Virus record (IMG/VR): IMGVR_UViG_3300044712_001937
Location: 124,001-188,000 of that record
DNA length: 64,000 bases
Source of the DNA: a virus
Reading direction: 5' to 3' (one strand)
Position numbers and translations under genes: made by a program. The notes below the pieces were generated by a model. That model was not told the DNA's origin. It was given only the letters and a program-made list of their open reading frames with translations, and ran no database searches. Below are positions 32,288 to 41,433 of this stretch, one piece after another (within the stretch, counting starts at the first letter, position 1; each line of letters starts with the position of its first letter).

Positions 32288-33187
32288 ATGGAAACTACTG
32301 ATTTAGTAAAAAATGCAATAATGGAAAAAGAAGAAAATAAAGGAAAAGATTTTACAGCAACCACTGGTAAAGGTGGTGGTTTAAGATTTAACAAAGGTAA
32401 ACTAAGATATGATTTAGTTCAACCAAGAGCACATCAGGATATGGTAGAAGTATTAACAGATGGTGCTAATAAATATTTCGCAAGAAATTGGGAAAATGGT
32501 TTATCTTGGACATCTGTAATTGCAAGTCTTAAAAGACATATATGTGCTATTGAAAAAGGAGAAGATTATGACCCTGAAAGTGGTAGATTGCATATTGCAC
32601 ATGCAGCATGTAATGTTCATTTTTTAAATGCATTTTATTATATATTTCCACAAGGTGATGATAGACCTAAACGTTTTTTAAAAACGCCTAAAATTGGATT
32701 AGATATTGATGGTGTTTTAGCTGATTTTTCAGGTTCTTGGTCAACACTTTATCCAGAAATTCAAGCTCAACCTAATTCATGGTTTTTTGATAGGAAAATT
32801 AGTGAAAGATTTAATATAATGCGTGAAAACGGTGAGTTAGATGAATTTTATTTGAATTTAAAACCATTAATTAATCCAGAAGAATTGCCTTTTGAACCAT
32901 GTTGTTATATTACATCAAGACCTGTTGATAGTAAAATCACAGAACAATGGCTTGATAAAAATAATTTTCCATGTAAACCTGTAATTTCTGTTGATATCAG
33001 AAAAAGTAAAGTAGAAGTTGCTAAAGAACAAGGTATTGAGTTTTTTATTGATGATTCATATGAAAATTTTGTTGATTTAAATAATAATGGCATATTTACT
33101 TATTTATATACTACATCTTGGAATAAAAGGTATGATGTAGGTCATATGCGCTTAAATTGTTTAAAAGATTTACCATTTCTTAAATAA
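32288..33187 (+). CDS. MazG-like dATP/dGTP pyrophosphohydrolase fused to HAD 5'-nucleotidase
   Basis: 299 residues. Residues 1-130 match the phage dATP/dGTP diphosphohydrolase N-terminal family: GGGLRFNKGKLRYDLVQPRAHQDMVEVLTDGANKYFARNWENGLSW, then KRHICAIEKGEDYDPESG. From residue 137 a HAD domain begins with GLDIDGVLADF and contains a TSRP segment and IDDSYEN near the end, as in deoxyribonucleotidases. Together they would turn dNTP into dNMP and then deoxynucleoside. Confidence 0.8.
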   Translation: METTDLVKNAIMEKEENKGKDFTATTGKGGGLRFNKGKLRYDLVQPRAHQDMVEVLTDGANKYFARNWENGLSWTSVIASLKRHICAIEKGEDYDPESGRLHIAHAACNVHFLNAFYYIFPQGDDRPKRFLKTPKIGLDIDGVLADFSGSWSTLYPEIQAQPNSWFFDRKISERFNIMRENGELDEFYLNLKPLINPEELPFEPCCYITSRPVDSKITEQWLDKNNFPCKPVISVDIRKSKVEVAKEQGIEFFIDDSYENFVDLNNNGIFTYLYTTSWNKRYDVGHMRLNCLKDLPFLK

Positions 33188-33278
33188 TTTTTAATCTTTT
33201 ATTTTAGTTGTTTATAGTTTAAGTGTTCTTTTTTAGTATTTATTAATAAAATCACTATAAACAACTAATTAAAAAGTT

Positions 33279-33917
33279 ATGACTGATATCTTAAATGATA
33301 TTATTGATAATATTAAATTAAAACCAAATAAATGGAAAATTCTTAATAAATGGATTATTAGGATTTCAATTATATTAATAGGCTGTGCATTTGTTATTGG
33401 TCAAATTAAAGTTATTAATTTAAATAGAATATCTAAATTAGAAGAAAAGGTTGATGAAAATACCATTGCAACTAATAAAGTACGTGATGATTTAAATAAA
33501 AATTTTGATTTACTTAATCATCGTATTGATAAAGTATATGATGATGGATATTATTCATTTAATGAATATCAAATTTATACTAAAAAACAAATAGGGTTAA
33601 TAATCGATTATAGTAATACTAATAAAGATTTACTTAAACAAATGATTGATTTAAATGGATATGAAATTAATAAACAAATTCAAAATAATTTAGAAAAATC
33701 AAAAAATAAAAACATATTAATTAAACCTGTCGCTAATCTAAATTATCAAAATTTAATGATTACAATTAATGATAATGATGACACTATTTTTTATGTAACA
33801 GGTGCAATAAAAAAATATCTCGACTCATTATTAATTGATGATAGATATAAAATCATTAATGCATATATAAATAAAGGAAATAGTGCATTATTTGATATTG
33901 AATTTACAAATAAATAA
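33279..33917 (+). CDS. Membrane-anchored coiled-coil protein
   Basis: 212 residues: one hydrophobic span (about 25-45), then a heptad-rich stretch (LEEKVDENTIATNKVRDDLNKNFDLLNHRIDKV) and a soluble C-terminal domain. Not recognised. AGTATTTAT occurs 35 nt upstream, further than in the fixed-distance set. Confidence 0.6.
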   Translation: MTDILNDIIDNIKLKPNKWKILNKWIIRISIILIGCAFVIGQIKVINLNRISKLEEKVDENTIATNKVRDDLNKNFDLLNHRIDKVYDDGYYSFNEYQIYTKKQIGLIIDYSNTNKDLLKQMIDLNGYEINKQIQNNLEKSKNKNILIKPVANLNYQNLMITINDNDDTIFYVTGAIKKYLDSLLIDDRYKIINAYINKGNSALFDIEFTNK

Positions 33918-33922
33918 AAATA

Positions 33923-34567
33923 ATGAAACTTTGTATAATATCTGACACTCATAATAAACATAAACATCTTGGTGTTTTACCCGAAGCTGATGTTATTATT
34001 CACTGTGGTGATTTTACTTCAGTTGGAAAAGAACATGAAGTTGAAAACTTCATGAAATGGTTTAGTAAATTAGACCAATATAAATATAAAATTATTATCG
34101 CAGGTAATCATGATTGGTTGTTTGAAAAAAATGGAATTCTTGCCAGAGATTTAGTACCTAAAAACGTAATTTATTTGGAGGATAATGAAGCAATTATTGA
34201 AGGATTTAAATTTTACGGAACACCAGTTCAAAAAAGATTTTGTGATTGGGCATTTAACCGTGATGAGCATATTCTTCAAAAACATTGGAATGCAATTCCT
34301 GATGATGTTGATGTGTTAATAACACATGAAACTCCATATACAATATTAGATTATGTTCCTTGGAGTAATAAACATGAAGGTTCTGCTTCACTATATTCTG
34401 AAGTTGTTGGAAGAATTAAACCTATGATTCATTGTTTTGGACACATTCACGAAGGATATGGAATTAGAATTATTGGTGATATACGTTTCATTAATGCATC
34501 AAATTTAAATGGTGATTATGAATGTGTAAATGCACCAGTTATAGAAATAATAAAAAAGCCAGAATAA
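33923..34567 (+). CDS. Calcineurin-like metallophosphoesterase
   Basis: 214 residues. Five metal-binding motifs are visible: DTH (ISDTHNKH), GD (HCGDF), GNHD (AGNHDW), H in LITHETP and GHIH (CFGHIHEGYG). Size and order fit the small MPPED-like phosphodiesterases. The substrate cannot be told from sequence. A terminator overlaps its stop codon. Confidence 0.9.
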   Translation: MKLCIISDTHNKHKHLGVLPEADVIIHCGDFTSVGKEHEVENFMKWFSKLDQYKYKIIIAGNHDWLFEKNGILARDLVPKNVIYLEDNEAIIEGFKFYGTPVQKRFCDWAFNRDEHILQKHWNAIPDDVDVLITHETPYTILDYVPWSNKHEGSASLYSEVVGRIKPMIHCFGHIHEGYGIRIIGDIRFINASNLNGDYECVNAPVIEIIKKPE

Positions 34568-34577
34568 TCTGGCTTTT
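34554..34577. terminator. Bidirectional terminator overlapping a stop codon
   Basis: AAAAGCCAGA/TCTGGCTTTT with loop ATAA; the TAA stop at 34565-34567 is in the loop. It serves the metallophosphatase and the minus-strand gene ending at 34581. Confidence 0.85.
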
Positions 34578-34580
34578 CTT

Positions 34581-35003
34581 TTATACAATAGTTTTAGTTG
34601 TAGTAGTTTTAGGTGGTACTAATTGTAAGAATATCAATAAAACTCTCACCCATTCTGCATTATAAATTACATTTGAACTTGCAGCAAATCCTATTATTAC
34701 TGATATTAATCCATATATGTTAATTTCATTAAAAATTCCCACATGAAAATACCAACCAAGCACACCCATAATTAACGCGACAACCCAACTTGTAATACTT
34801 CTTCCTAATGATGATAAGTTTTTCAAAATATATTTTGTAACAAGTCCTGTAAGAATTAATACTCCGGCACTAAAACTTGCAATTGTTGTAAATAATAAAT
34901 TAAAATCAAATTGAGAAGTAGCAATATCATTGGTTTGCCCAAAAATTGCTATTGGTGATAATAACAATAAAATTGTTAATAGATACTTAAATATTTTTTT
35001 CAT
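34581..35003 (-). CDS. Multi-span membrane protein, holin-like
   Basis: 140 residues: a signal-like start ending AIFGQ, then three hydrophobic segments (about 32-58, 70-88, 95-113). Possible holin or envelope protein. A TGTATTTAT box (35018-35026) lies about 15 nt before the ATG. Confidence 0.5.
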   Translation of the reverse strand: MKKIFKYLLTILLLLSPIAIFGQTNDIATSQFDFNLLFTTIASFSAGVLILTGLVTKYILKNLSSLGRSITSWVVALIMGVLGWYFHVGIFNEINIYGLISVIIGFAASSNVIYNAEWVRVLLIFLQLVPPKTTTTKTIV

Positions 35004-35112
35004 AATTATATTTTTTTCATAAATACATATAAAATATTATTTTAAAACATAACTTTTCAAATATTTTCATCTATTTATTACTAAAATTATTATAATTAAT
35101 ATAGTTATTAAC

Positions 35113-35439
35113 GTGAATATCAGTGAATTATTTGAAAAAATTCAAGACCAGTTAAATATTGATGATTTGAATGGTGAATTTACATTACATGGAAATTGTA
35201 TTGTATGGTTATTTAATTTAGAAAATAATTGTGAAGAAATTGAAATTTCTGAAAATGATGATGATGAATTTGATTTTTACTCAAGTGATGTAAGTAGTAC
35301 AGAAGAACTATTACAAGAAGCATATAATAGTGATTTAGAAATGTTAAATGAACTACTTGATGAGTTGGAAGAAATTGATAATTGGAATACTTCAGATTAT
35401 GAAATCGTAGAAAATACAATTTCTTTTAAAATTTTCTAA
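35113..35439 (+). CDS. Highly acidic protein
   Basis: 108 residues from GTG; runs of Glu and Asp (ENDDDEFDFYSSD, LLDELEEIDNW). DNA-mimic-like charge, but no family is recognised. Confidence 0.5.
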   Translation: MNISELFEKIQDQLNIDDLNGEFTLHGNCIVWLFNLENNCEEIEISENDDDEFDFYSSDVSSTEELLQEAYNSDLEMLNELLDELEEIDNWNTSDYEIVENTISFKIF

Positions 35440-35444
35440 ATTTA

Positions 35445-35470
35445 TGCAACTATTAAGATTAGTTTTCGTA
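35445..35470 (+). promoter_or_regulatory. ECF-type promoter TGCAAC-N16-CGTA
   Basis: TGCAAC 35445-35450, 16 nt, CGTA 35467-35470, continuing AATTTG so that TAnnTTTG also matches. It precedes the nucleotidyltransferase by 28 nt. Confidence 0.65.
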
Positions 35471-35498
35471 AATTTGTAAGAAAACTAATCTTAATATT

Positions 35499-36521
35499 AT
35501 GGGTGGTCGTGCATTAAAACAATATGGTGTTGAAACTGAAAGAAAAAACACTGATGAATTTCTTAAAATTGGTAATGAAATTCAAACACAAATTAATTTA
35601 AGCTTTGCAGGTTTGTTAGAATCTACAATAGTAACCTGTTACCATTCAAAAGCAGACCACGGAGATTTAGATGTTCTTTTGAAAATTACACATGATTTTC
35701 ATAACAAGAATGTTAATCTTAGAGAATATATCCAAAACACATTTAAACCTAATGCCATTAATAATAATGGTGGTGTGTATTCTTTTGATTATAAAAATTT
35801 TCAAATTGATTTTATCCCAATTAAAGAATCAAAATGGGAAACAGCTAAAATTTATTTTTCATACGACCCATTAGGCAATATTATGGGTAAAACCTTTCAT
35901 AAATTTGGATTATCTTATGGATGGGATGGTTTATTTTATAAATTTAGAAACTTTAATGGTACAAATTCACAAGATATTTTACTTACTACTGATATAAGAA
36001 AAATCTTTGAATTTGGTGGATATGATTTTGATAGATATCTTCTTGGATTTGAAACATTAGAAGACATTATAAAATTCTGCATCGATGGAAAATATTTTGA
36101 TTCTGAAATGTTTGAGATGGAAAATCTCAATCATATTGATAGAAAAAGAAATCGTAAACGTGGTTCATATCATCTATTTTTAAATTATCTTAAGGATAAT
36201 AATATTACAACTAAATTTGAATTTAAAAAGAATAAAGTAGATTATATTCCATTAATAAATCAAACATTCCCGGAAGCTAATTTTTTAGAAAAATTAAATA
36301 TTTTAGCTGAAAAAGATAGACAGAATAAAATTTTAGCTCAAAAATTCAATGGCGATTTAGTTATGTCTTGGCTTCCTGATTTAAAAGGAAAAGAATTAGG
36401 TAAGGTTATAACTGATTTTAAAGTAGCATTAGGTGATGATTATAATGATTTTATCTTGAATAATAATTATGATGTTATCCGGAACTATTTCATGGAAATT
36501 TATAATGGAAACAATAAGTAA
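35499..36521 (+). CDS. Nucleotidyltransferase, CCA-adding/poly(A) polymerase-like
   Basis: 340 residues. The motif SKADHGDLDVLLK is the metal-binding GD-x-D part of the Pol-beta nucleotidyltransferase fold; a second Asp is in QIDFIPIK. The C-terminus has LPDLKGKELGKVITDFK, like the end of CCA-adding and poly(A) polymerases. The phage tRNAs here do not encode CCA, which fits a tail-repair role, though it could be another nucleotidyltransferase. Confidence 0.65.
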   Translation: MGGRALKQYGVETERKNTDEFLKIGNEIQTQINLSFAGLLESTIVTCYHSKADHGDLDVLLKITHDFHNKNVNLREYIQNTFKPNAINNNGGVYSFDYKNFQIDFIPIKESKWETAKIYFSYDPLGNIMGKTFHKFGLSYGWDGLFYKFRNFNGTNSQDILLTTDIRKIFEFGGYDFDRYLLGFETLEDIIKFCIDGKYFDSEMFEMENLNHIDRKRNRKRGSYHLFLNYLKDNNITTKFEFKKNKVDYIPLINQTFPEANFLEKLNILAEKDRQNKILAQKFNGDLVMSWLPDLKGKELGKVITDFKVALGDDYNDFILNNNYDVIRNYFMEIYNGNNK

Positions 36522-37392
36522 AGGTAAAGTAAAAAATCATACGCTTAAAGTTGGAAGTAAAAATCTTAATTCCGAAAATTGGAAAGTTTTTAATCCAAAT
36601 GGTAAACATATGTTTACTTGTGGTGAAAGAAAAGCATTATGGTATTTAGATAGAAATTTAGCAAAACGTATTGGTTCAAAGTCAATTGAGTTAACTTTTA
36701 AACCTAAAGGTAATGGATATGAAGATAACGAAATCTTTGGTCGATGTTCACGAATAACAAGATGTGTTGTTACGGGGTTATTAATTGACCTACAAAGACA
36801 TCATATAGTTCCGTATTGCTATCGCACGTATTTTCCAGAAGCATATAAATCTAAAAATCATCATGATGTGGTTCTTATTAATCACTTAACTCATGCAGAA
36901 TATGAACAAATTGCTAATGATTTTAAAGATGAAATTGCACAAATATATGGTGTTAAAACTATTAGTGAATTAAATACTGAATATACTGCCAAACTTAGAG
37001 AAATTGGTAAAAGAAATTCAATATTGTTGAATACTATTCATTCAATATTTAAATCATTTAATAAACTTCCAAATTCAGTTATTCTTGAAAAACTTAAATT
37101 TATTTCAGATGAAACTGAAATTCCATTTGATTTAGTTAAAACATTTAACTATATTCAACTTTATAAATTATATACTATAATAAAAAAACAACATATTCAA
37201 GAAGTATATGATTTCAAAGATAAAAATAGATTTCTATATGACCACGGATATCATGTAGTACAAAAATTAGATAATGATGAAAAAATGGGTGAATTTGTTA
37301 AAATATGGCGTAAACATTTTATCAATACAATGAAACCAAAATTCATGCCTAAAGGTTGGTCTATTGATTTCAGAGTAAAAACAAAAATTTAA
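36505..37392 (+). CDS. HNH-like nuclease domain protein
   Basis: 295 residues from ATG 36505, overlapping the upstream gene by 17 nt. CSRITRCVVTG...LQRHHIVPYCYR...HDVVLINHLTHAEYE reads as an HNH core (HH, N-x-V, H). The C-terminal half is helical and unrecognised. Overlap with the nucleotidyltransferase suggests functional coupling, perhaps in RNA repair or DNA cutting. Confidence 0.6.
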   Translation: METISKGKVKNHTLKVGSKNLNSENWKVFNPNGKHMFTCGERKALWYLDRNLAKRIGSKSIELTFKPKGNGYEDNEIFGRCSRITRCVVTGLLIDLQRHHIVPYCYRTYFPEAYKSKNHHDVVLINHLTHAEYEQIANDFKDEIAQIYGVKTISELNTEYTAKLREIGKRNSILLNTIHSIFKSFNKLPNSVILEKLKFISDETEIPFDLVKTFNYIQLYKLYTIIKKQHIQEVYDFKDKNRFLYDHGYHVVQKLDNDEKMGEFVKIWRKHFINTMKPKFMPKGWSIDFRVKTKI

Positions 37393-37397
37393 AATTT

Positions 37398-38507
37398 ATG
37401 AGCATTGTAAATGTAGGTCAAAAATTTGATTTTAATGACATTCTTATCGTCCCTAAAATTTTTACACATATAAAAAGTCGTTATAAAAATATTGAACTTT
37501 CAAATGAATTACCATTAATGACAGCACCTATGGATACTGTTGTTAATACTTCAAATGCACATGTTTTTTTGAATCGTGGTATTACGGTAGTTTTACCAAG
37601 AACAGTAGATTATAATACGTATTATAATTATGTGTTTAAATATCCAAAAAATAATATTTTCTGGAGTGTAGGTTTTGAAGACCTTGATAATTTTTATGAT
37701 AATAATTTTAAACATTTTCCTAAATACGCTAATATTTGTATTGATACTGCTAATGGTCATATGTTGAGAATTATTGATTATTGTAGAGAAATAAAAAGAT
37801 TACGACCAGATATAAAAATAATGGTTGGTAACATTGCAAATCCTGAAACATATTCATTATATGCTAAATATGATTGTGTTGATTATATTCGTATTGGAAT
37901 TGGTAATGGTAATGGTTGCTTAACGACTAAACAATCCGGAATTGGTTTTCCAATGGCTTCTTTAATATCTGAAGTATATGAACAAAAACAAGAATTCATA
38001 AAAAACAATGATATTGATATAAAACATCAGAATTCCATTTTAAAAACAAAACCAGTAAAAACAATACCTGCAATAGTTGCTGATGGTGGAATGAAAGATT
38101 ATGCTGATATAATTAAGGCATTAGCGTTGGGAGCTGATTATGTTATGATTGGCTCAATTTTTAATAAAGCATTAGAAAGTTGTGCCGATAACTATTTATA
38201 TGGAATTAAATTAAATAATAAATTAGCAAAATATTTTTTTGATAAAGGTTATCCTGTAAAAAAATATTTTCGTGGAATGAGCACCAAAGCAGCTCAAAAA
38301 GCAATGGGAAAGACAGAGTTTAAAACATCTGAAGGTATTGTAAGATTTAGAAAAGTTGAATATCATTTAGATGGATGGGTTAATAATTTTAATCATTATC
38401 TCAGAAACGCAATGTCATATACTAACTCAAAAAAAATAAATGATTTCATTGGAAATATTGAAATCTGTGAAATATCAAAATCTGCTTATGACCGATTTAA
38501 CAAATAA
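37398..38507 (+). CDS. IMP dehydrogenase / GMP reductase family protein
   Basis: 369 residues, without CBS domains. TIM-barrel signatures: N-terminal DFNDILIVP and MTAPMDTV, the catalytic loop GNGNGCLTTKQSGIGFP with the Cys that attacks the purine, ADGGMKDYADIIKALALGADYVMIGS, and the flap KYFRGMSTKAAQ. IMPDH makes XMP from IMP using NAD; GMPR runs GMP to IMP. The two cannot be separated safely here. Confidence 0.88.
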   Translation: MSIVNVGQKFDFNDILIVPKIFTHIKSRYKNIELSNELPLMTAPMDTVVNTSNAHVFLNRGITVVLPRTVDYNTYYNYVFKYPKNNIFWSVGFEDLDNFYDNNFKHFPKYANICIDTANGHMLRIIDYCREIKRLRPDIKIMVGNIANPETYSLYAKYDCVDYIRIGIGNGNGCLTTKQSGIGFPMASLISEVYEQKQEFIKNNDIDIKHQNSILKTKPVKTIPAIVADGGMKDYADIIKALALGADYVMIGSIFNKALESCADNYLYGIKLNNKLAKYFFDKGYPVKKYFRGMSTKAAQKAMGKTEFKTSEGIVRFRKVEYHLDGWVNNFNHYLRNAMSYTNSKKINDFIGNIEICEISKSAYDRFNK

Positions 38508-38511
38508 AGTA

Positions 38512-38892
38512 ATGAATATGCCTGTTAATGAGATGCATGTTTTATTAACAAAATATCAATCAGTATTAGAAGTAGTTAAAAGAAAAAATAAAATACATGA
38601 AATTGCATATATTATTGATATTTCATATAATCATATAATTAATAATCATAATAATTTAAATCCGGATTGGAAAACTTGGACAATAGTTGTAGTTTTAGAT
38701 TTATTTGATAATATTAATAATGATTCAGATATTATCAATATAATTGACGACTTTATATTATTTTACATTAATAATTATAAAACATATATTGATGATATTG
38801 GTTTATCTGCAAGTATTTACGATAGAGATTGCGGATTCATTAATTTATATATGTTTAATTATAAAAAAATAAAACTCTTGCATTTAATTTAA
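38512..38892 (+). CDS. Hypothetical acidic helical protein
   Basis: 126 residues from ATG 38512; the frame also offers ATGs at 38488 and 38440 inside the preceding gene. Rich in Asn, Asp and Ile. Not recognised. Confidence 0.55.
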   Translation: MNMPVNEMHVLLTKYQSVLEVVKRKNKIHEIAYIIDISYNHIINNHNNLNPDWKTWTIVVVLDLFDNINNDSDIINIIDDFILFYINNYKTYIDDIGLSASIYDRDCGFINLYMFNYKKIKLLHLI

Positions 38893-38927
38893 AATTTAAT
38901 TAAATTTGATACTTAATTTATATAATA

Positions 38928-39161
38928 ATGGAATATTATTTCAAATATAAAAGATTTGAAGAAACTTATATTTATGCTGACAATAAAGTTGATACTCAAC
39001 AATTCTTTGATAATTTAATTAAAGATGGTTGGCAAATAATCTATTATAATGAAGAAAAATTTAAAACATTATCTCATATTCCATCAGGTAGTAATATTCC
39101 TAATACAATAGATAATCTAAAAATAACTGTAATTGCAGGAAAGAAACAAAAAATGTTATGA
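38928..39161 (+). CDS. Small hypothetical protein
   Basis: 77 residues with FDNLIKDGWQIIYYNEEKF, similar in style to the DUF4177-like protein at 22985. Overlaps the next ATG (ATGA). Confidence 0.55.
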   Translation: MEYYFKYKRFEETYIYADNKVDTQQFFDNLIKDGWQIIYYNEEKFKTLSHIPSGSNIPNTIDNLKITVIAGKKQKML

Positions 39162-39325
39162 GTAAAGATTCAGGATATTTAGTTAAAACTAAATCCGGAA
39201 AAGAAGGTAGGACTTATCATAGAGAGAAAAAAATAAATAATAAAACAGTTGTCCATATAAATGGAATGGATATTCCTATGTTATGTAATACTGATACATT
39301 AGAAATAATTGGATTCATTGATTAA
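39158..39325 (+). CDS. Small basic protein
   Basis: 55 residues (SGYLVKTKSGKEGRTYHRE...), a short beta-rich phage-type protein. ATGA overlap with the upstream gene supports translation. Confidence 0.6.
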   Translation: MSKDSGYLVKTKSGKEGRTYHREKKINNKTVVHINGMDIPMLCNTDTLEIIGFID

Positions 39326-39331
39326 TATAAA

Positions 39332-39724
39332 ATGAATAATTTAAAAGAATCTTCAACATATTTAATTAGATTTGGTAGTAGTGATACTATTCACTCGATA
39401 ACCATATTAATTGCAACTGAAAAAGCATATTTCATAAGATGGAATCGTGGTATTGAATCTCAAGATACATGGGAATTAAAATCAATATTGGAGAAAAATT
39501 ATTTAATGGTTGAAGATATTACAGAAAAAATGAATTGTGATTATGCTAAAATACCTAAAAATTTAAATTTACTTAAACCAACATTTCAAACTTCAAAAGA
39601 AATTTGTCCTATTTGTCATGGTATGGGAACTGTTCCAGATACAAGTAGTACAGCAGGTAGAATTTCTTGTCCTTTATGTCAAGGAAATAAACTTATAACA
39701 ACTAAAATAGAAGGATTAGTTTAA
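39332..39724 (+). CDS. Protein with DnaJ-type zinc finger
   Basis: 130 residues. The C-terminus has CPICHGMGTV...CPLCQGNK, two CxxCxG repeats like half of the DnaJ cysteine-rich domain, binding one zinc. The N-terminus is beta-rich. Its last codons overlap the opposite-strand gene. Confidence 0.65.
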   Translation: MNNLKESSTYLIRFGSSDTIHSITILIATEKAYFIRWNRGIESQDTWELKSILEKNYLMVEDITEKMNCDYAKIPKNLNLLKPTFQTSKEICPICHGMGTVPDTSSTAGRISCPLCQGNKLITTKIEGLV

Positions 39725-40183
39725 TTCATTAAACTCTGGAATCCAACGTTTTGGCATTCTTTTAAATGATAACTCAATTTCTCTTTTTCCATCATTTCTA
39801 TTGTATTTTACAAATCTATATTTCCAAGATTTGTATAATTTAGATGGTTCAAATATTGTTACTTCTTTCCAAAATTTCCAATGTCCCCTTGGTTTACCAT
39901 TATGCCACATTGAAACATAATAAAAATAATGAGTGTAATTTTCTTTGAGATATTTCTCAACTTCCCTACGATATCCTTTAATTATGAAGTTTCCTTTATA
40001 TTTTGAATATATAAAAAATAAACAATATGAACCTTCATACCAGTCAGGTTTACCATCAGGCATAACTTCAATAACAGGATAAAGTTTATTCACTTTATAT
40101 CCTAATTCTTTAGCTTTATCTATAGTATCATTCATAAAATGAAAACTTTTACCTGAACCTGCTGGATAATCTTTCATATTCAT
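39716..40183 (-). CDS. Hypothetical aromatic-rich protein
   Basis: 155 residues, rich in Tyr, Trp and Lys; not recognised. Tail-to-tail with 39332-39724, overlapping by 9 nt. Confidence 0.6.
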   Translation of the reverse strand: MNMKDYPAGSGKSFHFMNDTIDKAKELGYKVNKLYPVIEVMPDGKPDWYEGSYCLFFIYSKYKGNFIIKGYRREVEKYLKENYTHYFYYVSMWHNGKPRGHWKFWKEVTIFEPSKLYKSWKYRFVKYNRNDGKREIELSFKRMPKRWIPEFNELN

Positions 40184-40208
40184 AATTAATAATTTTTAAA
40201 AAGTTTAG

Positions 40209-40405
40209 GGAGATATTGAAGTATATCGGTAGGTTATGCTTTCGTATTTTCACCAGACCTCAATATCTCCGGGCATTGTTAAGCTTATTATAGTTCACCA
40301 CTCATCTGCCGAAGCAGAACCTAAACTAATTGTTATGTGCCATAACTGCGTGTTACCTCTACAGCAAAGTCGGATATTTCTATCCAAAGAACTACGACAC
40401 ATTTG
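40209..40405 (-). ncRNA. Structured noncoding segment beside the minus-strand tRNAs
   Basis: No ORF supported. A perfect 11-bp inverted repeat (40209-40219 with 40260-40270), a perfect TCTGC-TTCG-GCAGA hairpin with a UUCG tetraloop (40305-40318, minus strand) and GTTATG/CATAAC (40332/40341). The part nearest the tRNA has a D-arm-like sequence, so it may be a disrupted tRNA. Confidence 0.4.
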
Positions 40406-40477
40406 TAGCGATGGCAGGACTCGAACCTACGACTTCCCCTTTCACAGAGGCGAGCTAACCAACTGCCCTACATCGCA
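40406..40477 (-). tRNA. tRNA-His (GTG)
   Basis: On the minus strand: GCGATG/CATCGC acceptor with a terminal mismatch, D-arm with GTTGGTTA, loop CTGTGAA with anticodon GTG, T-arm GTAGG/CCTGC. Confidence 0.75.
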
Positions 40478-40566
40478 AAGCTTCTGAAATCTATTACATA
40501 TGTTATCTGCAGATTCATATGCTTTTAATATAACCGAAACTAAAATCAACCTTCCGATTGATAATG

Positions 40567-40637
40567 ATGACGTGACTGGACTCGAACCTGCGACTCCCCC
40601 GATAACGGGTTACTCTAACCACCTGAGTTACACGCCA
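40567..40637 (-). tRNA. tRNA, probable Ile (TAT)
   Basis: Acceptor TGGCGTG/CACGTCA, D-arm ACTC/GAGT, T-arm with one mismatch. The anticodon stem gives loop GTTATCG and anticodon TAT, but CCCG-TTAT-CGGG can also pair, so the call is tentative. Confidence 0.6.
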
Positions 40638-40722
40638 AACGATAAGTATATTACGTAATTCTACTTTACCGTATTGTTCACCTTACTCCATATGACTTTC
40701 AGACAAACAACTTCTTTAATTG

Positions 40723-40939
40723 TAGGGATAGAAGGATTCGAACCTAAGACCTCCGTATTTCTATTGAATATTACCCTTTAAATCAATATTTCTAACTTCT
40801 CTTTAGCAGCTTGCAAGTCCACTTTCAGTCCCTTGTTATAATACTTGAAATATTAAATAATACCCTCACCATAAAAATCATAAACCACGTGTATTTCACT
40901 TTCTTTATGGACGGTACTCTACCACTGAGCTATATCCCC
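40723..40939 (-). tRNA. Interrupted tRNA (217 nt) with intron-like insertion
   Basis: Minus strand: 5' part GGGGATA + TA + GCTC-AGTGGTA-GAGT and CCGT, 3' part ACGG + AGGTC + T-loop TTCGAAT + TATCCCT. About 144 nt separate the two halves of the anticodon stem. The insert has CCATAA near its start and TTATGG further in (a possible guide pairing) and the core TTGCAAGCTGCTAAAGAGAAG, related to the insert at 14920-15074. The anticodon is not certain; CAT is possible. Confidence 0.55.
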
Positions 40940-41007
40940 GTAAAAAATAAAAGAACTTTAAATTAGTTTACAATATTACGATTAATTTTTTAAATTGTTA
41001 CTAAATT

Positions 41008-41433
41008 TTAAAATATTTTATCACTAATTGTATGAATGGCTGAACCAGCCTCTAATCCTATTGAAAATATTATCACTAAATTCCAATTAATATGTTGAAA
41101 AATATTAGTACCACAACTGAAATATAGTATTAAGAATGGTATTAATCCAACATAAATGACTCTGATAATAGTACCTATTATTAATCCATGTGAAAATATA
41201 CTTCGATGATAAAACATTTCTTGATATGGAATCCAAATCATTTTTAATAACCACCATCGATTATATGGAGCACTATTAGTATCCAAATCGCCATTAAACA
41301 TAAAAGACGCAAATAAATATGCAAATAAAATAATTCCGGTAATCTTATAATCATTGGTAAAATGATATGTACCATATGCAATAACTGGTGTAACAACCAA
41401 AGTTATAATATCATGAGTTTTTCCATTTGGCAT
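41008..41433 (-). CDS. DUF2227-like metal-binding membrane protein
   Basis: 141 residues. The start MPNGKTHDIITLVVTP and the YHRSIFSHG segment with conserved His fit DUF2227, putative metal-dependent membrane proteins. Three to four hydrophobic spans. Role in the phage unknown. Confidence 0.65.
   Translation of the reverse strand: MPNGKTHDIITLVVTPVIAYGTYHFTNDYKITGIILFAYLFASFMFNGDLDTNSAPYNRWWLLKMIWIPYQEMFYHRSIFSHGLIIGTIIRVIYVGLIPFLILYFSCGTNIFQHINWNLVIIFSIGLEAGSAIHTISDKIF

Noticed and set aside
40723-40939. Calling the tRNA insert a group I intron
   Set aside because: No P3-P7 consensus could be traced by eye and the insert is too short; the class is left open.
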